This document shows positions 45,127 to 53,711 of a DNA stretch of 64,000 bases, piece by piece. A program made the position numbers and the translations under genes. A model generated the notes under the pieces. The model ran no database searches, was not told the origin of the DNA, and was given only the letters and a program-made list of their open reading frames with translations. This stretch comes from Actinophytocola sp963729115 (GTDB lineage Bacteria; Actinomycetota; Actinomycetes; Mycobacteriales; Pseudonocardiaceae): assembly GCA_963729115.1 (NCBI GenBank), contig CAVSMR010000014.1, positions 1 through 64,000 of the forward strand, in the 5' to 3' direction. Numbering within the stretch: position 1 is the stretch's first letter; every line of letters begins with the position of its first letter.

Positions 45127-45989
45127 CCACCATTGCGGCGCCGCTGCGGGCGACCGGGCGGACCAAGGCGCCGATCAGCCGGCTCGTGCGTGCTGAGCTG
45201 CGCTTCATCATCCGGCGGCCGCGCACCATGGCCGCCTTCGGGCTCGCCGCTGCCGTGCCGATCATCGCCGCCATCGGGGTTGCCGTGGCCGCCACCGCGC
45301 CGGAGGGCTCGGAAGCCGGGCCGATCCCGGGGCTCGCCTCGATCGTCGCGGACAACGGGCTCGTGTTGCCCGTCTTCGTGCTGCTGCTGTCGATGATGAT
45401 GCTGCTCCCGCTCATGGGCACCATGTGGGCCGCCGACGCGATCTCCGGGGAGGCGGCCGCTGGGGGGCTGCGGAACCTGCTGCTCGCGCCGGTCGGCCGC
45501 GCCCGGCTGCTCGCGGTGAAGGCCTTCGGCATCGCGACGATGTCCCTCGCAGCGGTGACCGTCATGGCGGCCGTCGGCGTCATCGCGGGGATGGCGATCC
45601 TCGGCGGCGACCAGATGCTGACGCTGTCCGGCACGACGCTGCCGTTCGGGGAGGCCATCGGGCGGGTCGCCCTCCTGGTGGTCCTCGTCACGTTCCAGGT
45701 CTGGGGCATCGCCGCGGTGGCGCTCGCGATCTCGGCCTGCACCGACCACCCGCTCGTCGTCCTCTCGGTGACGCTCGGCGGGGTGATCATCTTCACCGTG
45801 CTGACCGCGATCTCCTCCCTGGCCTGGCTGCACCCCGTGCTGATCACCACCGGCTGGCCCGGGCTCGCCGACGTCGTGCGGGATCCGATGCCCACCGACG
45901 CGATCACCGAGGGTGCCCTGCGCGCGGGGTGCTACATCCTGATCGGCTACTCGCTCGCGCTCGCCCGCATGGTCACCCGCGACGGCTGA
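45123..45989 (+). CDS. ABC exporter permease
   Basis: A 288-residue membrane protein with six hydrophobic helices: about 38-58, 78-100, 140-165, 180-205, 212-232 and 262-280. ISGEAAAGGLRNLLLAPVGRARLLAVK is the ABC-2-type coupling segment. It is the partner of the ATPase at 43338. Its ATG overlaps the stop of the repeat-derived frame, and AAGGGGACGGT just upstream could act as a ribosome site, so it may be translated independently. It overlaps the convergent thiQ end by 17 bp. Confidence 0.87.
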   Translation: MTTIAAPLRATGRTKAPISRLVRAELRFIIRRPRTMAAFGLAAAVPIIAAIGVAVAATAPEGSEAGPIPGLASIVADNGLVLPVFVLLLSMMMLLPLMGTMWAADAISGEAAAGGLRNLLLAPVGRARLLAVKAFGIATMSLAAVTVMAAVGVIAGMAILGGDQMLTLSGTTLPFGEAIGRVALLVVLVTFQVWGIAAVALAISACTDHPLVVLSVTLGGVIIFTVLTAISSLAWLHPVLITTGWPGLADVVRDPMPTDAITEGALRAGCYILIGYSLALARMVTRDG

Positions 45990-46977
45990 CCAGCGCGACC
46001 CCGTCCTGGTCCAGCGCCAGCGACACCGTCTCGGACACGTCCAGCACGCCGGCCACAGCGTCCACCTCGCGGCCGTCCTCCAGGCGCACCCGCAGCCGGA
46101 CGTGGTCGCGCCGGTGCACTCGCTGCACCACCTCGCCCTTGACGCCCGAGTCGGCCGGGCGCAGGGCGGTCGGGCGCAGGCCCAGCACGGCCTGCCCGTC
46201 CGGGGCCCACGGCAGCTCGACCACGCCGAGCGCGCAGGTGGCGACTCCACCGTGGATGGTCGCGGGGAGGAACGTGCCGCAGCCGAGGAACCGGGCCGTG
46301 TCCTCGTCGGCCGGGGACCGCCAGACCTGCGCCGGCGGGCCGGTCTGCACGATCCGGCCCGCGCGCATCACGGCCACCTGGTCGGCCAGGGTGAACGCCT
46401 CGTCGTGGTCGTGGGTGACGACCAGCGCCGTGGTGCCGGCCAGCACCCGCGCGAGGTCGAGGGCCAGTTGCTCGCGCAGCGCCCGGTCCAGTGCGGACAA
46501 CGGCTCGTCCAGCAACAGCAGCCGCGGCCGTGGCGCCAGCGCCCGGGCCAGCGCCACCCGCTGCGCCTCGCCGCCGGACAGCTCCGTCGACTTCCGCGCC
46601 TCGTAGCCGGCGAGCCCGACCAGGTCCAGCAGCTCGGCCACCCGGGCCTGCGCCTGCACCCGCGGGGTCCGGCGCATCCGCAGGCCGAACGCCACGTTGC
46701 CGGCCACGTTCCGGTGCGGGAACAGCTGCCCGTCCTGGAACACCAGGCCGAACCCGCGGCGATGCACCGGCACCCCGGCCAGGTCGGCACCGGACCAGGA
46801 CACCCGCCCGGCGGCCGGTGGCTCCAGCCCGGCGACCGCCCGCAGCAGCGTCGACTTGCCGCAGCCCGACGGCCCGAGCAGCGCCACCACCGAACCGTCC
46901 GCCACCGTGAGGTCCACATCGGACACTGCGGCCAGCGAGCCGTAGCGCACCGTGAGACCCGATACCGACAGGCCCAT
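45973..46977 (-). CDS. thiQ: Thiamine ABC transporter ATPase
   Basis: A 334-residue importer ATPase with Walker A LLGPSGCGKSTLLRAV, Q-loop LVFQDGQLFPHRNV, signature LSGGEAQRVALARAL, Walker B LLLLDEPLSALD, H-loop VVTHDHDEAF, and a C-terminal TOBE-like extension of about 100 residues as in ferric iron/thiamine ATPases. It is the last gene of a riboswitch-controlled thiB-thiP-thiQ operon, which decides between iron and thiamine. The ATG at 46977 overlaps the stop of the mini-ORF (TGATG). Confidence 0.87.
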   Translation of the reverse strand: MGLSVSGLTVRYGSLAAVSDVDLTVADGSVVALLGPSGCGKSTLLRAVAGLEPPAAGRVSWSGADLAGVPVHRRGFGLVFQDGQLFPHRNVAGNVAFGLRMRRTPRVQAQARVAELLDLVGLAGYEARKSTELSGGEAQRVALARALAPRPRLLLLDEPLSALDRALREQLALDLARVLAGTTALVVTHDHDEAFTLADQVAVMRAGRIVQTGPPAQVWRSPADEDTARFLGCGTFLPATIHGGVATCALGVVELPWAPDGQAVLGLRPTALRPADSGVKGEVVQRVHRRDHVRLRVRLEDGREVDAVAGVLDVSETVSLALDQDGVALVSRRG

Positions 46978-47129
46978 CAGAACTCCCCGATCGCGGCGCG
47001 GCCCGGTAGCCGTACCGACTCCACGAGCGGGACCGCCCGCAGCAGCGTCGACTTGCCGCAGCTCGACGGCCCGAGCAGCGCCACCAGCGAGCCGTAGCGC
47101 ACCGTGAGACCCGACATCGACAGGCCCAT
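46977..47129 (-). repeat. Junction duplication: mini-ORF joining ThiQ N-terminus to ThiP C-terminus
   Basis: A 50-codon frame starts at the ATG overlapping the thiP stop (TGATG) and ends in a stop overlapping the thiQ start in the same way. It reads MGLSMSGLTVRYGSL, then skips 15 codons present in ThiQ, continues VALLGPSSCGKSTLLRAV (P-loop Gly changed to Ser), and ends VESVRLPGRAAIGEF, the exact C-terminus of ThiP. It is therefore a tandem duplication of the thiP-thiQ junction with a 45-bp internal deletion. The product cannot be an ATPase. Confidence 0.85.
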
Positions 47130-48727
47130 CAGAACTCCCCGATCGCGGCACGGCCCGGCAGCCGCACCGACTCCACGAGCGCGACCGCGGCGATCGTCAC
47201 CAGGATCAGCAGCGTGCACGCGGCATAGGCCATCTGGTTGTTCAGCTCGCCCGGCCGCGACAGCAACCGCGCGATCGCGACCGGCAGCGTTGCCGAGTCC
47301 GGGCGCGCCAGGAAGCTCGTGGCGCCGAACTCGCCCAGCGCCACCACGTACCCGAACGCGACCGCGGTCAGCAGCGACCGCCCGGCGAGCGGCACGTCCA
47401 CCTCACGCCACACCCGCGGCGGCGACGCGCCCAGCGACGCCGCGGCCTGGCGCAGCCGGGTGTCGATCGAGCGCAGTACCGGCAGGAGCAGCCGGATCAC
47501 CAGCGGCGTCACCACCAGCGCCTGCGCCAGCGGCACGAGCACCGCCGACGTCCGCAGGTCGCCCGGCAGCAGGTCCAGCGTGACCAGGTAGCCGAAGCCG
47601 ACCGTCACCGCGGACACGCCCAGCGGCAGCATCAGCGCGGTGTCCATCGCCTCGACGACGCCGCGCCGGACCCTGTTGCGGGACAACGAGACCAGCGCGA
47701 CGCTCGCCAGCGTGCCCAGGGTGACCGCGAGGACCGTCGCGTCGGTGGCCGCGCGCACCGAGTTCAGCGCGGCGTCCACTCCGGACACCTGGAGCGTGCC
47801 CGCGTGCCCGGTGCCGGCCAGTGCCCGGTAGCCCGCCAGCCCGCCCGCCAGCGACCGGGACACCAGCACCACGATCGGCAGCAGCAACGCCCCGACCACC
47901 GCGAGCGCGACCCCGACGACCACCCACTCCGCGCCGGCCGGCCGGCGCGCCACCGACGCCGGCTCCCGCAACCGCAGGGCGCTCTCCCGGCGCCGCCGCG
48001 CGACCGCGCCCACGGTCAGCGCCGCCACCACGGCCGCGAGCTGCAACAACGACAGCGCGGCCGCACCGGACAGGTCCAGCAGCTCGACCGTCCGCAGGTA
48101 GATCTCCGTCTCCAGCGTCCGCAGCCGGGCGCCGCCGAGGATCAGCACCACGCCGAAGCTGGTGGCGCAGAACAGGAACACGACCGCCGCGGCGGAACCG
48201 ATGGCCGGCGCCAGCGCGGGCAGGGTCACCGATCGGAACGCCCGCAGCGGTGACGCGCCCAGCGAGCGCGCCGCGTCCGTCGCCCGGCGGTCCAGCTGCG
48301 ACCACAGCCCGGCCACGGTCCGCGCCACGACCGCGACGTTGAAGAAGCTGTTCGCCAGCACGATCGCCGTCACGCCGCCGCCGGGCAGCAGCGTGCGGAA
48401 CGCGAGCCCCACCACGACGGTCGGCAGCACGAACGGCACGAGGAGCACGACGCGCACGAGGCCCAGGCCCGGCAGCGAGGTCCGGGCCAGCAGGTACGCC
48501 ACCGGCAGCCCCGCCACGAGCGCCACCGCGGTCGCCGCCGCTGCCTGCCCGACCGTGAACGCGACCAGCTGCCACGTGTCGGCGCGCGACAGGACCTCGA
48601 GCACGCCGCCCTCGCGCAGGCCCAGCCGCAGGATCGCGACCACCGGCCACGCGAAGAAGACCGCGAGGAAACCCAGCGGCACCACCGAGATCAGCGCGGG
48701 TGCCAGTCCCGGATGAGCTCGTGGCAC
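47129..48727 (-). CDS. thiP: Thiamine ABC transporter permease (two-lobed)
   Basis: A 532-residue permease formed by two fused halves, each with about six helices and an EAA loop: DAARSLGASPLRAFRSVTLPAL in the first and LRQAAASLGASPPRVWREVDVPL in the second, as in ThiP and FbpB. The GTG at 48727 begins VPRAHPGLAPALISVV just before helix 1 and lies 20 bp past thiB. Substrate is inferred from the TPP riboswitch upstream of thiB. Confidence 0.88.
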   Translation of the reverse strand: MPRAHPGLAPALISVVPLGFLAVFFAWPVVAILRLGLREGGVLEVLSRADTWQLVAFTVGQAAAATAVALVAGLPVAYLLARTSLPGLGLVRVVLLVPFVLPTVVVGLAFRTLLPGGGVTAIVLANSFFNVAVVARTVAGLWSQLDRRATDAARSLGASPLRAFRSVTLPALAPAIGSAAAVVFLFCATSFGVVLILGGARLRTLETEIYLRTVELLDLSGAAALSLLQLAAVVAALTVGAVARRRRESALRLREPASVARRPAGAEWVVVGVALAVVGALLLPIVVLVSRSLAGGLAGYRALAGTGHAGTLQVSGVDAALNSVRAATDATVLAVTLGTLASVALVSLSRNRVRRGVVEAMDTALMLPLGVSAVTVGFGYLVTLDLLPGDLRTSAVLVPLAQALVVTPLVIRLLLPVLRSIDTRLRQAAASLGASPPRVWREVDVPLAGRSLLTAVAFGYVVALGEFGATSFLARPDSATLPVAIARLLSRPGELNNQMAYAACTLLILVTIAAVALVESVRLPGRAAIGEF

Positions 48728-48747
48728 CCGTCGATCCGGCGCAGGGG

Positions 48748-49809
48748 CTAGCCCTGGACGAGACCGCGCCACTCGTCGATCCACCGCTCCCGGTTCTGCT
48801 GGATGTCGGCCGGCGGCAGGGTCGCGGGCGACTTCGGCTGCGGCGCCGCCTGCTGCCACGCGTCCGGCAGGGCCACGCCCTCCCGTGCGGGGTAGACGTA
48901 CATCTGCTCGGGCAGCGCGGCCTGGAACTTCTCCGACAGCAGGAAGTCCAGCACCTTCTTCGCCGAGTCCGGATCCTTCGCGCCATCCAGCAGGCCGGCG
49001 TACTCGACCTGGCGGAAGCACGTGTCCAGCAGCGCCTTGGTCTTCGCCTTGCCGTCGTCGCCGAGCTCGGCGGCCGGCGAGGACGCGTACGACACCACGA
49101 TCGGGCGGTCGCCCTGGCCCGACGAGCCGGAGAAGTCCTGCGTGTAGGCCTCTTCCCAGCCGCTGACGACCTTCATGCCGACGCCCTGCAGCGCCACCCA
49201 GTACTCCCGCCAGCCGTCCTCGCCGAGCTCGGCGATCGTGCCGAGCAGGAAGGCCAGGCCGGGCGAGGACGTGGCCGGGTCCTCGACCACGAGCATGTCG
49301 CGGTAGTCGGTCTTGGTCAGGTCGGCGTAGGTCTTGGGCTCCGGCACACCCCTCGCCTCGAACGCGGCCGGGTCGATGTTGAGGCACACGTCGCCGACAT
49401 CGACCGCGGTCAGCCGGCCGGAGTCGTCGAGCTGGTAGCGCTGCGGGCCCTGCTGGGCGTCCGGGCTCTGGTACGCCGCGAACACCTTCTCGTCGAGCGC
49501 GCGCGAGGCGAACGTGTTGTCCACCCCGAACGCGAGGTCGCCGATCGGCTTGTCCTTGGTGAGCACCAGCTGGTTGGTCAGCGCGCCCGCGTCGCCGACC
49601 TTCCGCACGTCGATCGTGATGCCGGTGTCGCGCTTGAACTCGTCCAGCAGTTCCGGCGGTGCCGCGAAGCTGTCGTGCGTGACGAGCACGACCTTCTTGC
49701 CGCCCGACCCGGACTCCGAGCCGGAGTCGTCGCCCGTGAGCGTGCAGGCGGTCAGCGAGACCGCCAGCACCCCGGCGAGCGCGGGGAACATCGTGGGGAA
49801 CCTTCGCAT
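48748..49809 (-). CDS. thiB: Thiamine-binding lipoprotein
   Basis: A 353-residue solute-binding protein. Lipobox SLTACTLTG after the signal peptide, a Ser/Gly linker, then KVVLVTHDSFAAPPELLDEFKRDTG, the characteristic start of ThiB/TbpA proteins, and GDLAFGVDNTF, VCLNIDPAAF and PIVVSYASSPAAE. It captures thiamine or its phosphates outside the membrane for import by ThiP-ThiQ. The ATG at 49809 lies directly after the riboswitch, with GGAGGAGGCAAGGA as ribosome site. Confidence 0.92.
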   Translation of the reverse strand: MRRFPTMFPALAGVLAVSLTACTLTGDDSGSESGSGGKKVVLVTHDSFAAPPELLDEFKRDTGITIDVRKVGDAGALTNQLVLTKDKPIGDLAFGVDNTFASRALDEKVFAAYQSPDAQQGPQRYQLDDSGRLTAVDVGDVCLNIDPAAFEARGVPEPKTYADLTKTDYRDMLVVEDPATSSPGLAFLLGTIAELGEDGWREYWVALQGVGMKVVSGWEEAYTQDFSGSSGQGDRPIVVSYASSPAAELGDDGKAKTKALLDTCFRQVEYAGLLDGAKDPDSAKKVLDFLLSEKFQAALPEQMYVYPAREGVALPDAWQQAAPQPKSPATLPPADIQQNRERWIDEWRGLVQG

Positions 49810-49817
49810 TCCTTGCC

Positions 49818-49906
49818 TCCTCCCTGCGCCGGCATGACCCGGATCAGGTTCGACGGTCGAGGGCTTCCGCCCTCCTCTCAGCCCGGCGGCACCGGACTCC
49901 CGTGGG
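49818..49906 (-). promoter_or_regulatory. TPP (THI-box) riboswitch of the thiB-thiP-thiQ operon
   Basis: On the minus strand the conserved THI elements occur in order: ACGGGAGTCCGGTGCC, GGGCTGAGAGG, a variable stem (AGGGCGGAAGCCCT), then ACCTGATCCGGGTCATGCC and GGCGCAGGGAGG. The aptamer ends about 9 nt before the thiB start with the ribosome site immediately after it, which suggests control of translation start rather than termination. Confidence 0.95.
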
Positions 49907-49957
49907 AGAGGCAAGCCTACCGGTGCGCTCGGCGGCCGGACGCGTCACCATGGAGAT

Positions 49958-50263
49958 ATGCCCGAGTTGCTCAGTGACGAAGACAAGGGGAAGGCCCTCG
50001 GCCGCCTCACCAACTGGCGAAACGACGAGGGCGCCCTCGCGCGCACCGTCGAGCTGGCGAACTTCCCGCAGGCCATCCAGGTGGTGAACCGGGTGGCCGA
50101 GATCGCCGAGAACGACAACCATCACCCGGACATCGACATCCGCTGGCGAACGCTCACGTTCCGCTGCACGACCCACTCCGCGGGCGGCGTGACCGCGGCC
50201 GACGCCAGCCTCGCCGAGGAGATCGACGGCGTAATAGACGCGATCGCGACCCCGCCGGAGTAG
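49958..50263 (+). CDS. 4a-hydroxytetrahydrobiopterin dehydratase (PCD/DCoH)
   Basis: A 101-residue pterin carbinolamine dehydratase. The active-site motif ENDNHHPDIDI with paired His and the following HS in CTTHSAGGVTAAD are intact, and FPQAIQVVNRVAEIAE is the conserved helix. It dehydrates 4a-carbinolamine pterins, recycling the cofactor; in bacteria it also occurs in folate or molybdopterin contexts. No phenylalanine hydroxylase is seen nearby. Divergent from the thi operon and convergent with the PhoX-like gene, separated by 1 bp. Confidence 0.9.
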   Translation: MPELLSDEDKGKALGRLTNWRNDEGALARTVELANFPQAIQVVNRVAEIAENDNHHPDIDIRWRTLTFRCTTHSAGGVTAADASLAEEIDGVIDAIATPPE

Positions 50264-50264
50264 C

Positions 50265-51410
50265 TCAGCCCCGGAAGGGGCCTACCACCTCGAACGTCAT
50301 GCCTGGGTCGGTGGAGCCGCCGCCGGTGCCGCGCTGCGAGGAGAAGTAGAGGCGGGTGCCGTCCGGGCTGAACGCCGGGCCGGTGACCTCCGAGCCGTCG
50401 TGCCCGTCGACGCGCAGGAACGGCGCCACCACGCCGTCCGGCGTGATGATGCAGATCTCCATGTTGTCGCCGTCCTCGGCGACGAAGAGGTCACCGCTCG
50501 GCGTGCCGGTCACGGCGTCCACTCCGGACAGCGGTTCGTCGTTGTCGTAGGCGAGGTTTATCGCGCTGTTCGCCGCGTCGTAGGCCCAGACCCGGTTGTC
50601 GCCCTTGGTGGTGAACCAGCAGGTGCCGTTCGCGTAGTAGCAGCCCTCGCCGCCGTCGAAGGGCTTCGAGCCGTCGACCTGGTCGCGGGTGTCGTCGTCC
50701 TCGGCGGACGGGTCGGGCACCTGCGCCCACGTCACCGCGCCGCTGGTCTGGTCGTCGGGCCCGACCAGGATCTCCAGCGTGCCTGCCGACAGGTCCGGCC
50801 AGGTCGTGGGCGTGAACCGGTAGAAGCCGCCGTCCGGCACGTCCTCGGTCAGGTAGACCACCTGGCGGTCGGGGTCGACGGCGCACGCCTCGTGCTTGAA
50901 CCTGCCCATGGCCGGCCGCACGACCGCCGGGTTGACGCCGAACGGGTCGGTCTCGTAGACCTCGCCCTTGTCGACCTCCTCGCAGGACAGCCAGGTGTTC
51001 CACGGGGTCTTGCCACCGGAGCAGTTGACGTCGGTGTGCTCGAGCGTGGTGTAGGCGTCCACGATGGACCCGTCCGCGGCGAACTTGATCGCGCCGACGC
51101 CGCCGATCAGCGGCACCTCGCTGTTGCAGGAGTAGATCCAGCCGTCCCCGTCGGCGAAGCACGCGCCGCCGTCCGGCGCCATGTGCCAGCGGTGGCTCGT
51201 GCCGCCCACGTTCTCGAGGCTCTTGGCGACGATCCGGCTGGTGAACCCCTGCGGGAGCGCGACGCCGTTCGCGTCGGGTGGCAGCAGCGGCCCGTACGGC
51301 CCGTCACCGTCCGCGGCCGACGCGGAGAACGCGCTCAGCCAGGAGGCCCCACCGAAGGCCGCCGCTGCCGCGCCGACCACCGACACCTTGAGAAAGCTCC
51401 GTCGCTCCAT
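50265..51410 (-). CDS. PhoX-like (DUF839) secreted protein
   Basis: A 381-residue protein exported by the Tat route: MERRSFLKVSVVGAAAAAFGG carries the twin Arg. The domain matches the DUF839/PhoX beta-propeller type: PPDANGVALPQGFTSRIVAKS, GGKTPWNTWLSCEE, GRFKHEACAVDP, VYLTEDVPDGGFYRFTP, GEGCYYANGTCWFTTKGD and GPAFSPDGTRLYFSSQRG. PhoX enzymes are calcium/iron-dependent alkaline phosphatases; this shorter form may lack some metal ligands, so phosphatase activity is uncertain. The ATG at 51410 fits the signal. Confidence 0.85.
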   Translation of the reverse strand: MERRSFLKVSVVGAAAAAFGGASWLSAFSASAADGDGPYGPLLPPDANGVALPQGFTSRIVAKSLENVGGTSHRWHMAPDGGACFADGDGWIYSCNSEVPLIGGVGAIKFAADGSIVDAYTTLEHTDVNCSGGKTPWNTWLSCEEVDKGEVYETDPFGVNPAVVRPAMGRFKHEACAVDPDRQVVYLTEDVPDGGFYRFTPTTWPDLSAGTLEILVGPDDQTSGAVTWAQVPDPSAEDDDTRDQVDGSKPFDGGEGCYYANGTCWFTTKGDNRVWAYDAANSAINLAYDNDEPLSGVDAVTGTPSGDLFVAEDGDNMEICIITPDGVVAPFLRVDGHDGSEVTGPAFSPDGTRLYFSSQRGTGGGSTDPGMTFEVVGPFRG

Positions 51411-51475
51411 GGCCTGCAACGTAGTGTGATCAACCGTCTGCGAACAGCCACCGCCGATGTAGGCCGAACGGAGTA

Positions 51476-51880
51476 TCAGCCGAGCACGGTGATCAGGACG
51501 ACCGCGAAGAACACCACGAACGCGATCACGCTCAGCGCGATGACCGGGCCCATTCCCCGGGTCGGCTGCGGGGTGAAGCCGATGGCGCCGGCCATGAACA
51601 TGGCGGCCGGCGCGCGGTAGTACACGACCACCTGCTGGCCCGGGTAGACGTTGACCGCGAGCTGCGCCGGGCCCATCTCGCCGAGGTAGCGCGTGCTGAC
51701 GCGCACCTGGTACTGCCCGGGGGCCAGGTCGATCGGCCACGGGCCCCAGTTCGCCTTGATCGGCTGCCCGTTGATCTCGATCTTGGGCCCGGTGGCGGCG
51801 AGCAGGAACGCGCTGCCGTTGTAGGAGGAGTCGACGACGAGACGCCCTGGCGGGCCGTACGGCGCGGTCATGCCGGACAT
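51476..51880 (-). CDS. Membrane-anchored small protein, unknown function
   Basis: A 134-residue protein whose N-terminal 90 residues form a beta-rich domain (GRLVVDSSYNGSAFLLAATGPKIEING, YQVRVSTRYLGEMGPAQLAVNV) with one C-terminal transmembrane helix (GPVIALSVIAFVVFFAVVLITVLG). It resembles the small PEGA-like anchored proteins seen in actinobacteria but I do not assign a family. The ATG at 51880 is 11 bp past the PhoD stop; the in-frame ATG at 51871 is also possible. Probably co-transcribed with the PhoD-like gene. Confidence 0.65.
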   Translation of the reverse strand: MSGMTAPYGPPGRLVVDSSYNGSAFLLAATGPKIEINGQPIKANWGPWPIDLAPGQYQVRVSTRYLGEMGPAQLAVNVYPGQQVVVYYRAPAAMFMAGAIGFTPQPTRGMGPVIALSVIAFVVFFAVVLITVLG

Positions 51881-51891
51881 TCTGTCGGACG

Positions 51892-53518
51892 TCAGCCCTC
51901 GGCCAGCGTCACCGTCGACAGCGACACGAGACGCGGCTGCCGGCCGCCCTCCGCCCGCTCGACGACCATCTCCGCGCGCCGGCCCGACGTGCGCAGCGTC
52001 GCGACCGCGTTGCCGAAGTACGGGCCGGACACCTTGTCCCAGTCGACCGGCAGGGCGTTGATGTCCGGCGAGCGCTTCGCCCACCGGCCGAGGACCGCGG
52101 CGAGCGGGCGCCACCAGGCCATGACGAACAGCGGGTACATGAGCCGCTCGATCCTGTTGTGCACCGGCGAGCACGTCAGCTGGTACACCGCCGCCTTGAC
52201 CGGCTCCGGGAAGCGTGCCCGCGCGGCGTACACGTGGTGCACGTCGCCGGAGAGCACGCACACGGTCGCCGCGTCGCTCTTGGCGATGCGCAGGATCAGC
52301 CGGGTGAGCCGGTCGTAGGAGGCCCGGAACGACGGCCAGTGCTCGAGGTCGGCGGCCTGCCGCAGCTTCTCCGCGAACCGGCCGCGCCGGCCCGGGCGGC
52401 GGCAGGCGACCTCGTTCATCGACTGGACGTGGTTGATCGCGTGCGGCATGAGCCACGGCAGCGAGGAGCCGATCAGCAGGTGGTCGTAGTCGCCGTCGGC
52501 GTGCTGCTCGATCCACTCGAACTCGCCGTCGCCGACCATCGAGCGGGCGCCGCGGTCGAGGATGCGGCCCGAGCGGGTGTCGATGACCAGCAGGCGCACG
52601 TTGCCGAAGTCGCGGCGGTAGCTCCACCGCGTGCCCTTGCGGCCGTTGACCTCCTGGCGCGCGCGATCGGCGAAGTCGCGCAGGATGTCCGCGGCGTCGC
52701 CGTCCCGGCCCGCCGCGACGACCGCGCCGTAGATCTCCTCCTCGGCGAGGTCCGCCGGGGCGAGGTTGCCGAGGTGCTGGTAGATCCAGTACGTGGCCAG
52801 CGCGCCGCGCTCGCGGTCCGCCCACCACGACGTCCGTTCCATCTCGTCGCGCCAGGTCTGGGAGGTGTTCCAGTCGTCGCGCACGTCGTGGTCGTCGAAG
52901 ATCATCGACGTCGGCACGGTCGACATCAGCCACCGGACCAGCGGCGCCGACCACGACTCGTGGTAGAGCCGGGTGTACTCCTCGAAGTCCGCGACCTCCG
53001 GCCCGGGCGCCGCGGACAGGCTGCGCCGCTTCGAGATCCACTCCCGGGTCGCCTTGCTGGTGTCGTCGGCGTAGACCTGGTCGCCCAGCAGCATCAGCGA
53101 GTCCGGCCAGTCCCGCTCGTCCTGGTCCCGCATCCGGTTCGCGTACGCGGCGAGGGAGTCGGTGCCCTTGGCCCGCCGTTCCTTCGGGTCGTCCGTCTCG
53201 GGCATCCGGCAGGAGCCGAACACCATGAGGAACTCGGGGTCGCCGCCCTCGGCGAACGTGCGGATCCGGCTGGGCGGTAACTCGCTGCCGGGCAGTGGCC
53301 AGACCGTCTCGCCGTCCAGCTCGACCTGCGTACGGGGTGCTGGTGCCGGGCGCCAGCCCGGTGATCACGACGAGCGCGAAATGGTGACCCGCCACGGTGA
53401 ACGTGTGGGCGGACGCGCCCGCGACCGTGACGGTGCAGGGGGCGCCGGTCTCGACCCAGACGGTCGCGGAGCTGGTGTCGACGTGTCTCAGCAGTGGGCC
53501 GAGCACGAGGTGGGGCAT
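51892..53518 (-). pseudogene. PhoD-like alkaline phosphatase with a one-base frameshift
   Basis: A metallophosphatase of the PhoD type split by a single extra base. The N-terminal part starts at an ATG with GAGGAG 6 nt upstream and reads MPHLVLGPLLRHVDTSSATV, the usual PhoD Ig-like domain, to TPY (residue 63). The next codons would read QVELDGETVWPLPGSELPP, but an extra G on the minus strand (plus-strand C at 53329) shifts the frame. The remainder is intact: VFGSCRMPETDDP, LLGDQVYADD, IFDDHDVRDDWN, LLVIDTRSGR, VCVLSGDVHHVYAA. Corrected length is 541 residues. It is either a recent pseudogene or a sequencing error. Confidence 0.82.
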
Positions 53519-53711
53519 CGGCGTCTCCTCGGGGTCCGCGGTCATCCAAACACCTGCGCCACGAGCACACACGACGACGGTCCGTTCGGCTCATCGGCCT
53601 GCTCCGTCCGGCCGTGGGCAGCGCCGGAAGTAGCCGTTCGGGGCTAGCGGCCCGCCACGGAGCGTGCCAGGTTCGGCGGTGCCCGTTCGCCGACCTGGGG
53701 AGAGGCCGAAC

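Noticed and set aside
42573..46250. A minus-strand open frame of more than 1,200 codons antisense to the LolA-like gene, ABC genes and repeats
   Set aside because: It runs opposite to genes with clear families and strong G/C third positions; in such GC-rich DNA antisense frames stay open by chance. Its translation is low-complexity Arg/Gly/Ala text.
46977..47129. Functional small ATPase encoded by the mini-ORF
   Set aside because: It has only a P-loop (with a changed Gly), no Walker B, signature or H-loop, and ends in permease sequence.
51892..53518. Programmed ribosomal frameshift in the PhoD-like gene
   Set aside because: No slippery heptamer or downstream pseudoknot is evident at 53329, and the family is not known to use recoding. 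Mutation or sequencing error is simpler.
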